From a halophilic archaeon SHRA6 (GTDB lineage: Archaea; Halobacteriota; Halobacteria; Halobacteriales; Haloferacaceae): DNA of 64,000 bases. A program made the position numbers and the translations under genes. Of this stretch, positions 1 to 9,073 are shown piece by piece. Positions within the stretch are counted from its first letter, which is position 1. Every line of letters starts with the position of its first letter. The notes under the pieces were generated by a model. It was not told where the DNA came from. It searched no databases and was given only the letters and a program-made list of their open reading frames with translations. The stretch is from assembly GCA_005239175.1 (NCBI GenBank), contig SOPS01000004.1:310001-374000 (forward strand), written 5' to 3'.

Positions 1-1177
1 TCGTCCAGATGCTCGCTCCAAGCCCGAACTCCGTGTCGTTCGCCTTTTCGATAGCAGTCTCCTCGTCGGGGACTCGGTAGACGGCAGCCACGGGGCCGAA
101 CACCTCCTCAGCATCGACAGGACACCCCCGTGGAACGTTTGTAAGCACTGTTGGCGGATAGTAGGCCCCGTCGCGATCGAGGGGCTCTCCGCCTGTGAGC
201 ACCGTCGCACCGGCGTCGACGCTTTCTGTCACCTGTTCGTGAATTCCTTCCATGAGGTCCTGTCGAGCCTGCGGCCCGACGTCCGTGTCGTGGTCCATCG
301 GGTCACCAACGGTGAACGATTCGACTTCCGCGACGAACCGATCGATGAACTCCTCGTAGACCGCGTCGTGGACGACGAATCGCTTGGCGGCGATACATGA
401 TTGGCCGCCGTTGAGGTTGCGCGCCCAGGCTGCAGTCGTCGCGGCAACCTCGACATCCGCGTCATCGAGGACGACGTACGGGTCGCTCCCCCCGAGTTCG
501 AGGACCGTCTTTTTGAGATTCTCGCCGGCCGTACCAGCAACTGCTCGCCCCGCTGGGCCGCTCCCAGTGAGCGTCGCCGCCTTAATACGCGGATCCGAGA
601 GGATTCCCTCGACGCGGTCAGACGGGATCAGTAGTGTCTGGAACGCGCCTTCGGGAAACCCGGCGTCGCGGAACACCTCCTCGATCGCGAGCGCACACTC
701 CGGCACGTTTGAGGCGTGTTTGAGGAGTCCGACGTTCCCCGCCGTGACGTACGGGGCAGCGAATCGAAATACCTGCCAGAACGGGAAGTTCCAGGGCATG
801 ATCGCGAGCACAGGCCCGAGCGGTTCGTGAACTGTCTTCACGGTCGACCCCGGGGGACTCGGATGCTGTTCGTCCTGGAGATACCGTCCCGCGTGCTCGG
901 CGTAGTGATCACAGACCCATGCACACTTTTCGACTTCGGCCTCAGCCTGGGCGATCGGCTTGCCCATCTCCCGAGTCATTAGTTCGGCGTACTCGGTCGT
1001 CCGCTCCCGGAGCAACGTCGCCACCTCCGCGAGTTTCGTTTCACGTTCAGCGACGGACCACTCGCGGAACGAATCGAACGTCGATTCGGCCTTCGCAAGC
1101 CGCGCTTCGACCTGCCCGTCGTCGTGTTCGTCGTACGTTTCGATCGTCTCGCCGGTCGCAGGGTTGGTTCGTACCAT
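1..1177 (-). CDS. NAD(P)-dependent aldehyde dehydrogenase (succinate-semialdehyde dehydrogenase-like), C-terminus cut by window edge
   Basis: Oxidises an aldehyde to the acid with NAD(P)+; the closest match I recognise is the succinate-semialdehyde/GabD-like branch of the ALDH superfamily, but the substrate is inferred. The open frame runs from ATG at 1177 to the left edge, giving 392 residues of an expected ~450-460. Visible motifs are the oxyanion region PWNFPFW (residues ~129-134), the Glu of LELGGSDP (Glu227) and the nucleophile in NGGQSC (Cys261), so the catalytic core is intact. The protein has no signal peptide and should be cytoplasmic. The gene stands alone: its upstream neighbour on the plus strand is more than 600 bp away. 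The gene-start side lacks a clear Shine-Dalgarno sequence, as is common in haloarchaea. Confidence 0.93.
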   Translation of the reverse strand, partial: MVRTNPATGETIETYDEHDDGQVEARLAKAESTFDSFREWSVAERETKLAEVATLLRERTTEYAELMTREMGKPIAQAEAEVEKCAWVCDHYAEHAGRYLQDEQHPSPPGSTVKTVHEPLGPVLAIMPWNFPFWQVFRFAAPYVTAGNVGLLKHASNVPECALAIEEVFRDAGFPEGAFQTLLIPSDRVEGILSDPRIKAATLTGSGPAGRAVAGTAGENLKKTVLELGGSDPYVVLDDADVEVAATTAAWARNLNGGQSCIAAKRFVVHDAVYEEFIDRFVAEVESFTVGDPMDHDTDVGPQARQDLMEGIHEQVTESVDAGATVLTGGEPLDRDGAYYPPTVLTNVPRGCPVDAEEVFGPVAAVYRVPDEETAIEKANDTEFGLGASIWT

Positions 1178-1639
1178 TGGTGTGTTACTCCGCTGTCGCT
1201 GTGTTCGCTCTGGTGGCCACCGAGTGACTGCCTCTGGGCCCGTTCGTCGCAGCCCCACACAGCACCCACAGATCGAGGCTGGCCAGTTTCACTCCGTTCT
1301 AGGGCCGTTCGTTGCCATCTCCGACCCGCAGAAAACCATCAGCAGTTCCGTTTTTGGGTTTCAGGCGAAGCCACCTCTTTCAATTCTCAGAGGGTGTTAC
1401 AACAACTCACACTTCATCGCGGATTCACTTGAATACCGGCGGTAGAACACCTCTAAAGTGGTGAATGTAGCTTCGAGAATAGCGATCGGACCGACATCAA
1501 TCTCTCTTGACGAGGTTCATTCGTGCGTGCGTCCGGTTCGCTCCTATAACGTCTGAGTGATTCCACTCCTATGGGACTTCTCTACCGATTTCGATGCCAC
1601 TGAGTCCGTCACCGTAAATCGCAACTGAAAGAAACCCGG

Positions 1640-1711
1640 TTGGATCGGGGTATGGATCGTTACTGATCGTAACTGTTGGATCGGGGTATGGATCGTTACT
1701 GATCGTAACTG
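1640..1711. repeat. Perfect 36-bp tandem duplication
   Basis: Two identical 36-bp units are directly abutted (1640-1675 and 1676-1711). Each unit contains the inverted repeat GTTAC-TGATC-GTAAC, so the pair presents two identical dyads one repeat length apart. It lies in the region between the aldehyde dehydrogenase and the DmdA-like gene, about 100 bp upstream of the TATA-like sequence at 1778. It could be a recent slippage product or a doubled regulator site. Confidence 0.85.
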
Positions 1712-1777
1712 AGAGACGAACCGGCTCTCTCAGCGAGGTACCGAGGGGGTACAGAATTCTCAGATTCCTCCGCAATA

Positions 1778-1786
1778 CATATAAAC
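1778..1786 (+). promoter_or_regulatory. TATA-like promoter element
   Basis: The sequence ACATATAAA is centred about 30 bp before the ATG at 1815. In haloarchaea this spacing would place the transcript start at or next to that ATG, giving a leaderless message. It is the only good promoter candidate for the 1815-3364 pair. Confidence 0.45.
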
Positions 1787-1814
1787 GGGTTATAGGATTA
1801 AGCTACAGACCAAT

Positions 1815-1997
1815 ATGGGTACAGATGGCTTATTCCGTCACATGGCAACAAAAACCCGTGTCGACGATCGAGAAAGCGCGATTGACTCAGAACGCTACCT
1901 TCCCGTCGGGACCACCCCGCCGGTCGAAGCCAGTCACCTCGAGCGTCCCTGGGGACACCTGTTTAACCACGGCGGAGAAACACGAAGTGGATTGTAA
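1815..1997 (+). CDS. Small protein of unknown function upstream of the DmdA-like gene
   Basis: A 60-residue open frame with no family I recognise. It has no signal peptide, membrane segment or cysteines. Two observations favour it being real: a TATA-like element about 30 bp upstream would give a leaderless transcript starting at this ATG, and its stop codon overlaps the ATG of the next gene by one base (TAATG), the arrangement used for translational coupling. Against it, the sequence is short and its composition is unremarkable. It could instead be a translated leader for the downstream gene. Confidence 0.35.
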   Translation: MGTDGLFRHMATKTRVDDRESAIDSERYLPVGTTPPVEASHLERPWGHLFNHGGETRSGL

Positions 1998-3364
1998 TGT
2001 CTGGACACCAACACCACTCGAACCATCCAAGTGTCGACCAGTCGGATCGCACCATTCCTAGAAACCTACGTCAAACAGGCGACGCGGACATTGATCTCGT
2101 GATTTCGACACGGGTCCGGAAGTCTCCGTTCTGGCACCTCTCCGTCGAGGAAGGCTGTCACGAGGCGACGATATACAACCATATGTATCACCCCCGGGCG
2201 TACATTGATCCCGAAGACGGGGGGTCACAAGCTGAGTATGACCTGTTGGTCAACCACGTAGCGCTGTGGGACGTCGCAGTCGAGCGCCAAATCCGTGTCG
2301 AGGGCCCCGACGCTGAGGCATTCGTCAACTTCGTCATCACGCGAGACGCGACCGACATTGAGCCGATGCGCGGCAAGTACGCCATCTGCTGCAACGAGGA
2401 GGGCGGCATCCTCAATGACTTCGTCCTGTTGCGACCCGACGACGACGAGTTCTGGTTCTCTATCGCCGACTCGGACCTCCTGCAGTGGTTACAAGGGGTC
2501 ACGGTTGGGAACGACTTCGATGTCAATATCGACGAGATCGACGTCTCGCCGATGCAGATTCAGGGGCCGAAATCCCCCGATGTGATCGAGTCGCTCATTG
2601 ATGCCCCGGTCGAAGACGTTCCGTACTACGGACTGTTGGAAGCAACTATCAACGACATCCCGGTGTTAGTGAGTCAAACTGGCTTCTCCGGCGAAGCAGG
2701 CTTTGAAATATACGTCCGTGAGGCAACGACGGCCGGCGAAAAGGTGTGGAACCCGGTCCTCGAAACGGTCAAAGACCACGGCGGTGCCGCGACGCCGGTA
2801 AACGGTCGGCGACGGATCGCTGCCGGAATCCTATCATTGGGGCAGGATATGGACCACGAAACCTCGCCGTTCCAGGTCAACCTCGGCTATCAGGTTCCCG
2901 ACGACAAGGACGCGGACTACATCGGCAAAGCGGAACTGGAACGACAAAAAGCAGCCATCAAAGACGGTGCGTATCCATTCACGCACAAACTGGTCGGACT
3001 AAAAATGGCCGGCGAACCGATTCAGGAGTGGGCCTCGGACTTCTGGCTCATCTCGGATCCGGAGACAGGCGAGGAATGTGGCTACCTGACGTCGGCGGGG
3101 TGGAACCCCGACCTCGAGGCCAACATCGGCCTCGGATTCGTGCCGGCGGAAAAACTGCAGGCCGTCACTGATATCCCACTTAATGACTCGATCTACGACG
3201 CTGACCTCGACTTAGAGTTCGAGGTACACCTCCCGGACGAGTATGCCGAGGAACCCGGCGAACCGGTCTATGCAACGCTGGCGAAGGTGCCGTTCAAAGA
3301 GTCGGCCAATCCCAGTGCTCGCGAACAGGCCAAGATTCACGCCAGGGACGATATGGAGGAGTGA
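1997..3364 (+). CDS. GcvT/DmdA-family aminomethyltransferase-like protein (DMSP demethylase-like)
   Basis: A 455-residue protein of the glycine-cleavage T-protein fold, which transfers a one-carbon or methyl group to tetrahydrofolate. The N-terminal stretch SPFWHLSVEEGCHEATIYN and the following YNHMYHPRAY resemble dimethylsulfoniopropionate demethylase (DmdA) more than true GcvT, and the length exceeds that of GcvT (~370). Later regions keep the family pattern: VWDVAVER-like segment near residue 95, QTGFSGEAGFEIYV near 230 and a C-terminal GCVT_C-type domain. The start is the ATG of a TAATG overlap with the preceding small frame. No gcvH or gcvP lies nearby, which argues against a role in glycine cleavage. 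Whether it uses DMSP, dimethylglycine or sarcosine-like substrates cannot be told from sequence. Confidence 0.8.
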   Translation: MSGHQHHSNHPSVDQSDRTIPRNLRQTGDADIDLVISTRVRKSPFWHLSVEEGCHEATIYNHMYHPRAYIDPEDGGSQAEYDLLVNHVALWDVAVERQIRVEGPDAEAFVNFVITRDATDIEPMRGKYAICCNEEGGILNDFVLLRPDDDEFWFSIADSDLLQWLQGVTVGNDFDVNIDEIDVSPMQIQGPKSPDVIESLIDAPVEDVPYYGLLEATINDIPVLVSQTGFSGEAGFEIYVREATTAGEKVWNPVLETVKDHGGAATPVNGRRRIAAGILSLGQDMDHETSPFQVNLGYQVPDDKDADYIGKAELERQKAAIKDGAYPFTHKLVGLKMAGEPIQEWASDFWLISDPETGEECGYLTSAGWNPDLEANIGLGFVPAEKLQAVTDIPLNDSIYDADLDLEFEVHLPDEYAEEPGEPVYATLAKVPFKESANPSAREQAKIHARDDMEE

Positions 3365-3781
3365 ACGCCGCTTCTCCGAAGATACAGTACGACGGAAATT
3401 ATTGTTCGTGCCGACCACCGCAAAACTGATTGATTGCAAGCGGCCTGGCCATTTTAATTACCCGTGACCGATCGGTTAGTGTGGAGTATGTGCTGTACGT
3501 CAAGCAGCCCCGAGCGCAGTAGGAGAGGGTATTGCAACCATGAATAGCTCAAAATGGTTTTTTACTCTTAGCTGATTTTTTTATTAGCTACTGATAACAA
3601 TGGATTGCCGGCAGTATTTTTGTCGGCCACCGTCCCCCACACTCCCCTCCCACCATCTCTGTCCACTCTCCTGCTACTGCTAAATGAGATACAAAAGGAT
3701 CAATTGAAATTCTGTATTGTAGCTAAAACACAAGTATGTCCTTACCTGTGGGTTATCTGGACCGAGCAGGAAACCTACCGT
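3365..3781. other. Intergenic region, T-rich
   Basis: No gene seen. A T-run near 3573-3579 could serve as an archaeal terminator for the DmdA-like gene; the remaining sequence is AT-rich and holds the promoter region of the lipoprotein at 3782. Confidence 0.5.
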
Positions 3782-4153
3782 GTGACCCACAGAACTCGAC
3801 TCGCCGTTCTCGGTCTTCTTGTCGGAGCTCTCGCTTTCAGTGCCGGCTGTACAGGAATCCTCGGCGAGGACGATGTGACTAGGGACGTGATTGTCGTCAA
3901 TCAGGATAGTACGAATCACGCGGTCATTGTAGAGATATCCGATGATTCGGGGTTAGTGTACTCTGACGGGCGGACCCTCGACGCGGAGTCAGACCGCAAA
4001 ATGGCGCAATTCAACCGAACAGGTGAGTATGAGGTCGCAGTCACCGTCGACGGAGACACGACGACGATACGCCATACCTTCAAGTCAAAAGACAGACCGA
4101 TTCAGGCCATTAACATCGGAATCGACAACCAGGGAACCGTGACTGTCGAGTAG
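3782..4153 (+). CDS. Haloarchaeal lipoprotein, function unknown
   Basis: A 123-residue secreted lipoprotein. I place the start at the GTG at 3782, because this puts basic residues directly before a hydrophobic stretch and the lipobox FSAGC, with the lipidated Cys at residue 23; the frame is open further upstream but that extension is not signal-like. The mature part is acidic and predicted to be beta-rich, with alternating hydrophobic strands resembling the small Ig-like domains common in haloarchaeal lipoproteins. No catalytic motif is visible. It is followed by an alpha/beta hydrolase on the same strand, 78 bp away. Confidence 0.75.
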   Translation: MTHRTRLAVLGLLVGALAFSAGCTGILGEDDVTRDVIVVNQDSTNHAVIVEISDDSGLVYSDGRTLDAESDRKMAQFNRTGEYEVAVTVDGDTTTIRHTFKSKDRPIQAINIGIDNQGTVTVE

Positions 4154-4231
4154 TGAAATCCACATGAGAACTGATCACCCCTCCGATCGGTATTCCATCG
4201 CACTGTTGGGCTCTCCAGTGGAGTACTCCCA

Positions 4232-5068
4232 ATGACGAAACGAACGAGTACCCCCGCAACTGACACGCACACCCTCGATAACGGTCGAACACTCGCCTAC
4301 ACCAGTGGCGGTGCACCTAATGGGACTCCCGTCGTCGCCCATCACGGAACTCCTGGCTCCCGGTTGTTCGTATCGCTGCTCTCGGACGTTGCAGCTGCCG
4401 AAGGAATCCAACTCATCGTTCCGGACCGTCCTGGATACGGCCGCTCGTCGCCGCCACCCGATGACTGGACGTGGTGGGACTGGAAGGTGGATCTGTCGGA
4501 GCTTCTCGATTCAATGTCGATCGATCGGGCTGCAGTGATGGGCTTCTCCGGTGGCGGTCCGTTCGCATTCGCAGCAGCGACCAGCGAGTGGGCGACTAAG
4601 CTTGGGCTCGTCAGTACAGTGATCCCGCCAGCCGAAATTGGCCTCCCAAGGCTCTCGAAGATTCCATTCGCAGTGCGTCTCCTCTTCGGGGTATCCAGTG
4701 CGATCGGCGCTGTTGCAGGGCCCGGAGCCATAGTCCAGCAGTACACCGATCGATCTGTGTCGGATGCGATCGGCCACGCGGTCGCGACGGACTTTCACGA
4801 GGCATTTCGACAGGATACACGGGCCGTTGCGCGTGAGAATCGATCGTTCGCATCTCAGGCGCTTGACCCGGAACAAATAGCAACTCCGATCTGTGCCTGG
4901 CATGGCACCCAAGACGAGAACACACCACTCACGCCCGTCCAAGTATTCATGGACGATACCCACGGCTCGCTGAAAACGCCTGAGACCGACCATCTCGGAA
5001 CCCTACTTGACTGTAGTGAGAATCTGTTCCGGTGGCTAAAATCCGGAGAATCCGGCTGTAGTATGTAA
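4232..5068 (+). CDS. Alpha/beta hydrolase
   Basis: A 278-residue serine hydrolase of the alpha/beta fold, about the usual length for the family. The full catalytic triad can be proposed: nucleophile Ser106 in GFSGGG, Asp228 in HGTQDENTPL and His254 in TDHLG. The oxyanion-hole motif HHGTPGS is at residues 37-43. There is no signal peptide, so it acts in the cytoplasm on a small ester, lactone or similar substrate that the sequence does not reveal. A Shine-Dalgarno-like GGAG at 4220-4223 supports the ATG at 4232. Neighbours on both sides are small lipoproteins on the same strand, with no obvious shared pathway. Confidence 0.9.
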   Translation: MTKRTSTPATDTHTLDNGRTLAYTSGGAPNGTPVVAHHGTPGSRLFVSLLSDVAAAEGIQLIVPDRPGYGRSSPPPDDWTWWDWKVDLSELLDSMSIDRAAVMGFSGGGPFAFAAATSEWATKLGLVSTVIPPAEIGLPRLSKIPFAVRLLFGVSSAIGAVAGPGAIVQQYTDRSVSDAIGHAVATDFHEAFRQDTRAVARENRSFASQALDPEQIATPICAWHGTQDENTPLTPVQVFMDDTHGSLKTPETDHLGTLLDCSENLFRWLKSGESGCSM

Positions 5069-5241
5069 TAACAACGACCATTGAGTAGTCACTGTCCTTC
5101 GAGGTCTCTTCTCTTTCTCTCTTTAGCGTGAGGAGGGGATATCAACTCAGTTATTGACTTCCAAAGGTGGTCTCTATTGGAATAGGTCTCACACTCCTAC
5201 GACGACAGAAAGTACTTACGAGCACGCCGTCCGAACAGTGT

Positions 5242-5718
5242 ATGCGACGTCGTCCCCTCCTCACTGCCGTCGGTCTTTCCGCAACGGCTGCAACCGCCGG
5301 CTGTCTCAACCGTGGCAACCAACAGGTCCAACTTGCCCGGTTCTCCGCAGAGAATTTCGATTCTGAAATCCATCAGTTCGACCTCCGTGTGGATCGAGAC
5401 GGCGAGACAGTGCATTGGTCGACACATGAGATTCGTGGCAAAGGTGAGAACCGGATCTACGGTGCAGTCGCGGACTGCGACTGGGAGACGGCACCGGGGA
5501 CATACGAGGTATTCGCCCGCGTAGATGCTGGTGAATGGACGTCAAAACTACTCACCGACGTCAAAGAAGGGTGGCTTGATTCCGTGAAGTGTGCCACAGC
5601 GCATGTCGAGTGTCACGATAACGGACACCTCTGGCTTCGTCTACAAGACAACTGTGAGCGGTTCGTTCCCTCTAGGTCAACCAACGTATGTTCAATCGAA
5701 CACGAGACAGATGAATAG
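5242..5718 (+). CDS. Haloarchaeal lipoprotein, function unknown
   Basis: A 158-residue secreted protein. The start ATG at 5242 gives an N-terminus with three arginines, a hydrophobic core and the lipobox ATAGC (Cys21). An in-frame start further upstream (5167) would bury the signal peptide and is less likely. The mature part has several further cysteines (around residues 73, 115, 122, 138 and 148), unusual for a haloarchaeal extracellular protein and compatible with disulfides or metal binding. I do not recognise the family. Confidence 0.75.
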   Translation: MRRRPLLTAVGLSATAATAGCLNRGNQQVQLARFSAENFDSEIHQFDLRVDRDGETVHWSTHEIRGKGENRIYGAVADCDWETAPGTYEVFARVDAGEWTSKLLTDVKEGWLDSVKCATAHVECHDNGHLWLRLQDNCERFVPSRSTNVCSIEHETDE

Positions 5719-5970
5719 TGTTCAATTCGCACTCCTCAGCGACCAGCTGTTTCAGCTGACTTCATTGCTGTGGAAAATATCAGCAGAGCCACCCACGACT
5801 AATCGTAGCAATAGTTGGCCTACCACGATCGCAAACTCAAACAGATCGTATTGGAATCAAACGTTCATCCTGTTATTCGAATCCCTTTGGTATGTCATCC
5901 AATTTGTTGTCACTTTCTGTCAGGAAGGTTGCTGCAGGTATCGGCTTAGCAGTCGTTACTTGTCGACTAC

Positions 5971-6215
5971 TTACTCGGAACTGTCGTGAAATCGAACGAC
6001 GAGTTGCTCGGTGGCAAGGGCGTACACCGTCATTTCTCTACCTTTTTCGGAATACCACGTCTCGATCGGTGTGACGAGTTCCGCTTCGCAAAGTCGGTTG
6101 AGATGGTACGAAACGTTCTGTACCGACTGGTCGACCGACTTGGCGATTTCCGATGCCGTTCTGGGATCCGATTTGAGTGTCCCTTATTGCTGGATGACTC
6201 GAACAGTAAGTCATG
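5971..6215 (-). pseudogene. Decayed winged-helix (ArsR-like) regulator
   Basis: Reading the minus strand, the segment encodes a recognisable winged-helix domain: DPRTASEIAKSVDQSVQNVS, then a YHLNRLCEAELV recognition helix, then a C-terminal part containing EMTVYA, ending at the stop 5971-5973. Going upstream in the same frame, the codons for VIQQ are followed by TAA just before GTLKSDP, and a TGA lies a few codons further up. No start codon lies between the internal stop and the HTH, so an intact protein cannot be made. It sits directly downstream of the thermonuclease gene on the same strand and is best read as a remnant of a once complete regulator. Confidence 0.65.
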
Positions 6216-6236
6216 ACATCCTACTCACGTCGGTCG

Positions 6237-7016
6237 TTATGACAACGACTCACACGCAACCCCATCCCCGTCTTGATCAAGATTGTGCGGATCGCCCTCT
6301 GTATCTTCAAGTACATACTGCGCTTGGTCTTGCGTCTCGAAATCATCACAGTTGTAGTCGCCGTCTGGTGGGAGTGGTGGAATGTCGAGATCACTGTCAT
6401 CGTCGTCTGTATTTAGTTCACTCTCGGTCTCTGACTCACTGTAGTCCCACAGGCCGACCTCATCAGTCTGTGCCCGCATTTCAACCGCAGCAAACTCATC
6501 TCGGAGGCTAAATCGACTGTCGTACATCCGAGCGTATCCATCAGCCAATAGTCGCTGGTTAAAATTTTCGTCGTCGATATAAATATATACAAGCAATCGG
6601 CCGAAGTATCCACGCCGATCGGACTCCGCATCAAAAACAATCCGCACCTCTTCACCGTCGAGTTCGTCCTCAGCAAATGTGGTCGCCCGCTCACCCCACT
6701 CGAAAAGGTGGTCGCGCCCCGCCGTCGAATCAGGGATACCTTCGAATTCATCGGGAGAAACGCGCGATAGTGTCGTTTCGGGCGTGTCGACGCCCAACAG
6801 ACGAACGGTGTCTTCGGTGCCGTTTGCGTACGTGATTTCCATCGTATCGCCATCGATCACCCGGGTCACTGTGACCGTCTGTTCGTCAGCTACGTCGGGT
6901 GTGGCTGCCGATCCCGTGTCGTCTCCACTGAGATCGCTGCCAAATCCCCCAAGACACCCAGTGAGGGCCAAAAGCATGAACACAGCAATGAGGAGTGTCA
7001 GTCGGGACCGCTGCAT
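6237..7016 (-). CDS. Secreted lipoprotein thermonuclease (SNase-like) with C-terminal excalibur motif
   Basis: A 259-residue nuclease of the staphylococcal nuclease fold, expected to cleave DNA or RNA outside the cell. The start ATG at 7016 gives a clean lipoprotein signal ending LTGC (Cys21); an upstream ATG at 7049 is possible but adds a non-signal extension. SNase motifs follow in order: [20 protein letters not shown] (catalytic Arg), then GYFGRLLVY carrying the second Arg. The C-terminal ~35 residues carry DYNCDDF and the calcium-loop pattern [10 protein letters not shown], the excalibur motif often fused to secreted nucleases. An acidic linker separates the two parts. The product could scavenge extracellular DNA as a nutrient. 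Confidence 0.9.
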   Translation of the reverse strand: MQRSRLTLLIAVFMLLALTGCLGGFGSDLSGDDTGSAATPDVADEQTVTVTRVIDGDTMEITYANGTEDTVRLLGVDTPETTLSRVSPDEFEGIPDSTAGRDHLFEWGERATTFAEDELDGEEVRIVFDAESDRRGYFGRLLVYIYIDDENFNQRLLADGYARMYDSRFSLRDEFAAVEMRAQTDEVGLWDYSESETESELNTDDDDSDLDIPPLPPDGDYNCDDFETQDQAQYVLEDTEGDPHNLDQDGDGVACESLS

Positions 7017-7396
7017 ACGGTTATGTCGTTCTTGTGAAATATGAATCACCCGGTTGATTCACATATATAACAGAACAGTAAGTTTCGCCTTGTGTCGGTC
7101 AAACTGACTAGAAGGCAGGGCACATGGGCCGGTGGTCGTAACACACACCGGCCGCCGGGCATTGGACGTAATTTATAAAAAGCAAGGAGAATACCCGCAC
7201 CTTTAGGCGCGGGAGGATGTCCACAAGTATTACTTCGTGACGGGATTCATCGGTTTTATCCCCACCATAGGTAAGCGTCAAGAGTTGAACCGTGGACATT
7301 CGGATTTGATACTAACAGGCGTCATGTCCGAGTGTACAATCACTGTACTGCTGAAAGAAGCATCAGAGACGATCGCTTGACGCCGAAACCCCAAAC
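7017..7396. other. Intergenic region with an IS200/IS605-type hairpin remnant
   Basis: No gene supported. The hairpin at 7194-7213 and the flanking AT-rich sequence resemble the subterminal end of an IS1341/IS605 element without its transposase. Confidence 0.45.
7194..7213. repeat. Hairpin resembling an IS200/IS605 end
   Basis: CCCGCACC-TTTA-GGCGCGGG forms an 8-bp stem with a single G-A mismatch position and a 4-base loop. Hairpins of this form sit at the ends of haloarchaeal IS1341/IS605 elements, where TnpA recognises them. No tnpA or tnpB lies within several kilobases, so this would be a solo end left after deletion. Confidence 0.4.
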
Positions 7397-9073
7397 TCAG
7401 AGTTTAGCGTCGATGTGATCGGCTGTCTTGAGCGCGAGTGCAGCGATCGTCAGCGTTGGGTTGTTCGCTCCGCCTGTGGTGAACACACTCGAGGAAGCAA
7501 TCCAGAGGTTCCGCAGGTCGTGGGTTCGACACTCGGCATTGACGACACTCGTTGACGGGTCGGTTCCCATTCGGGTCGTTCCCATATGATGGGTGCTCAT
7601 GTCCCGATCTTCCAGCGTCGACTCACCAGTTATCGTCGCTCCGAGCTCGTCCATTATCGATCGTTGAACGCTCAGGCAGAATTGCATCGTCTCCTTTGCA
7701 TGTGAGCCATCAGAGAGATTGATCGACGGTACTGGCCGTCCGTGGTTGTCGGTTTTCGAACGATCGAGTGTTACCCGATTGTCTGCCCGCGGAAGCATCT
7801 CTCCGGCACCACGAATCGAAATCGGATGCGGGCCGCTGTCGTTCGTCGGCAGTTCGAGGTCGTCGCCCAACGCCGTTTCGTTGAATGGATCCGTAGCCTT
7901 GTCAAAAAGCGCGGACTGCGTGGGGTTTCCGGCCACCTCGAGCAACCCACTCAACGTCGGTTTTTTCACTTGGGCTCCGCCACGGATCGACTTTGCCGTG
8001 TTGCTGAACGTGAGGTGGAAGCTTCCGGGGGTGGGTTCGTCGTGATCGTAAAACTGGTCCGATCGGCTCGAAACCCAGCCGATGTTGTTCTGCTGGGTGG
8101 GTTCTTCGAGCGTCGCGGCAACGCTCACATTTGGGTGGTCCATGAGGTATCGGCCGACCGCCCCGCTGGAGTTGGCCAGTCCATCAGGATATTCTGGGGA
8201 GTCAGAGAGCAACAGCAGACGTGGCGTCTCAATCCCCCCACACGCGATAACGAACTCGTCTGCCTCCTGCCGGTAGCGATCGCCACCGGGCGTGGCGTAC
8301 ACAACCGCTTCAACGGATTCGCCACTTCGATCGTGTTCTATTGAGAGTGCCTGTGCTTGGTCAATTACGCGAGCCCCTGCATCTTCGGCCTTTCGAACGT
8401 GCACGTCTGCGGTGTATTTTGCGTTGATTGGACAGGCGTTACAGACGCCATACCCTTGACATTCGGCCCGGTCGTCGTATGGCTCTGAGTTGATGGCTTT
8501 CGGCTGAGAAGTCATTGCAATCCCGAGTTCTTCACACGCCTCCGCGAACAGCGAATCCGAGTAACTCGGCGGAAATGCAGGTTGTGGAAACGGCTCCGAT
8601 CGTGGTGGACCGAAGGGATTGTCGTCAGCTCCTGAAACACCCATCTCACGCTCGGCACGGGCGTAGTACGGCTGGAGATCAGCGTAGTCAATCGGCCAAT
8701 CACTCGCCAACCCGTACCGGGTATGCATCTCAAAGTCTTTTTCGTGCATACGTGGCGTATTCGCCTCCCAGTGAAGCGACGTGCCACCAACCGCTTTCAC
8801 CCGCGTGTCGTTCAGCCGGGCGTATATCTCGCCCGTCGAACTGTAGCGATCGCGCTCTTTTTGATGCCAAAATTCCTTGCGCTGAAAATCGGAACGGAGC
8901 CACTGTTCAAGCCGGCGTCGATGGTCCGCTGGACTCAAGCGTTTTCCAGCGTCGAGGATAACGACATCGTAGCCCTTCTGGGTGAGCGAGTAAGCGGTGA
9001 ACGCACCCGCAGGACCCGCGCCGACGACGCAGACATCTGTATCTGACGACGGTCGCCGGTCGGTCTCGCTCAT
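7397..9073 (-). CDS. GMC-family oxidoreductase (gluconate/sugar dehydrogenase large subunit-like)
   Basis: A 558-residue flavoprotein of the glucose-methanol-choline family, predicted to oxidise an alcohol or sugar(-acid) hydroxyl. An N-terminal dinucleotide fold VVGAGPAG (residues 16-23) binds FAD. The C-terminal GMC domain has HMGTTRMG (His496), and TTGGANNPTLTI with the paired catalytic Asn at 537-538. The cysteine-rich segment GYGVCNACPINAKYT near residue 215 is typical of the gluconate 2-dehydrogenase/FDH large-subunit group. Its start ATG overlaps the stop of the upstream subunit gene by 4 bp (9070-9073), so the two are translationally coupled. It lacks its own export signal; it could be carried out with the Tat-tagged partner. 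Confidence 0.92.
   Translation of the reverse strand: MSETDRRPSSDTDVCVVGAGPAGAFTAYSLTQKGYDVVILDAGKRLSPADHRRRLEQWLRSDFQRKEFWHQKERDRYSSTGEIYARLNDTRVKAVGGTSLHWEANTPRMHEKDFEMHTRYGLASDWPIDYADLQPYYARAEREMGVSGADDNPFGPPRSEPFPQPAFPPSYSDSLFAEACEELGIAMTSQPKAINSEPYDDRAECQGYGVCNACPINAKYTADVHVRKAEDAGARVIDQAQALSIEHDRSGESVEAVVYATPGGDRYRQEADEFVIACGGIETPRLLLLSDSPEYPDGLANSSGAVGRYLMDHPNVSVAATLEEPTQQNNIGWVSSRSDQFYDHDEPTPGSFHLTFSNTAKSIRGGAQVKKPTLSGLLEVAGNPTQSALFDKATDPFNETALGDDLELPTNDSGPHPISIRGAGEMLPRADNRVTLDRSKTDNHGRPVPSINLSDGSHAKETMQFCLSVQRSIMDELGATITGESTLEDRDMSTHHMGTTRMGTDPSTSVVNAECRTHDLRNLWIASSSVFTTGGANNPTLTIAALALKTADHIDAKL

Larger units (their letters stand above)
1178..1814. other. Intergenic region between divergent genes, with a tandem duplication
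   Basis: No convincing gene is visible. The short open frames here do not resemble known proteins; one of them on the minus strand (1569-1775) owes its internal amino-acid repeat purely to the DNA duplication at 1640-1711. An AT-rich TATA-like stretch lies at 1778-1786. Confidence 0.6.

Noticed and set aside
1569-1775. Minus-strand frame with a repeated 12-residue peptide
   Set aside because: The peptide repeat merely reflects the 36-bp DNA duplication (36 is divisible by three); no start signal or homology.
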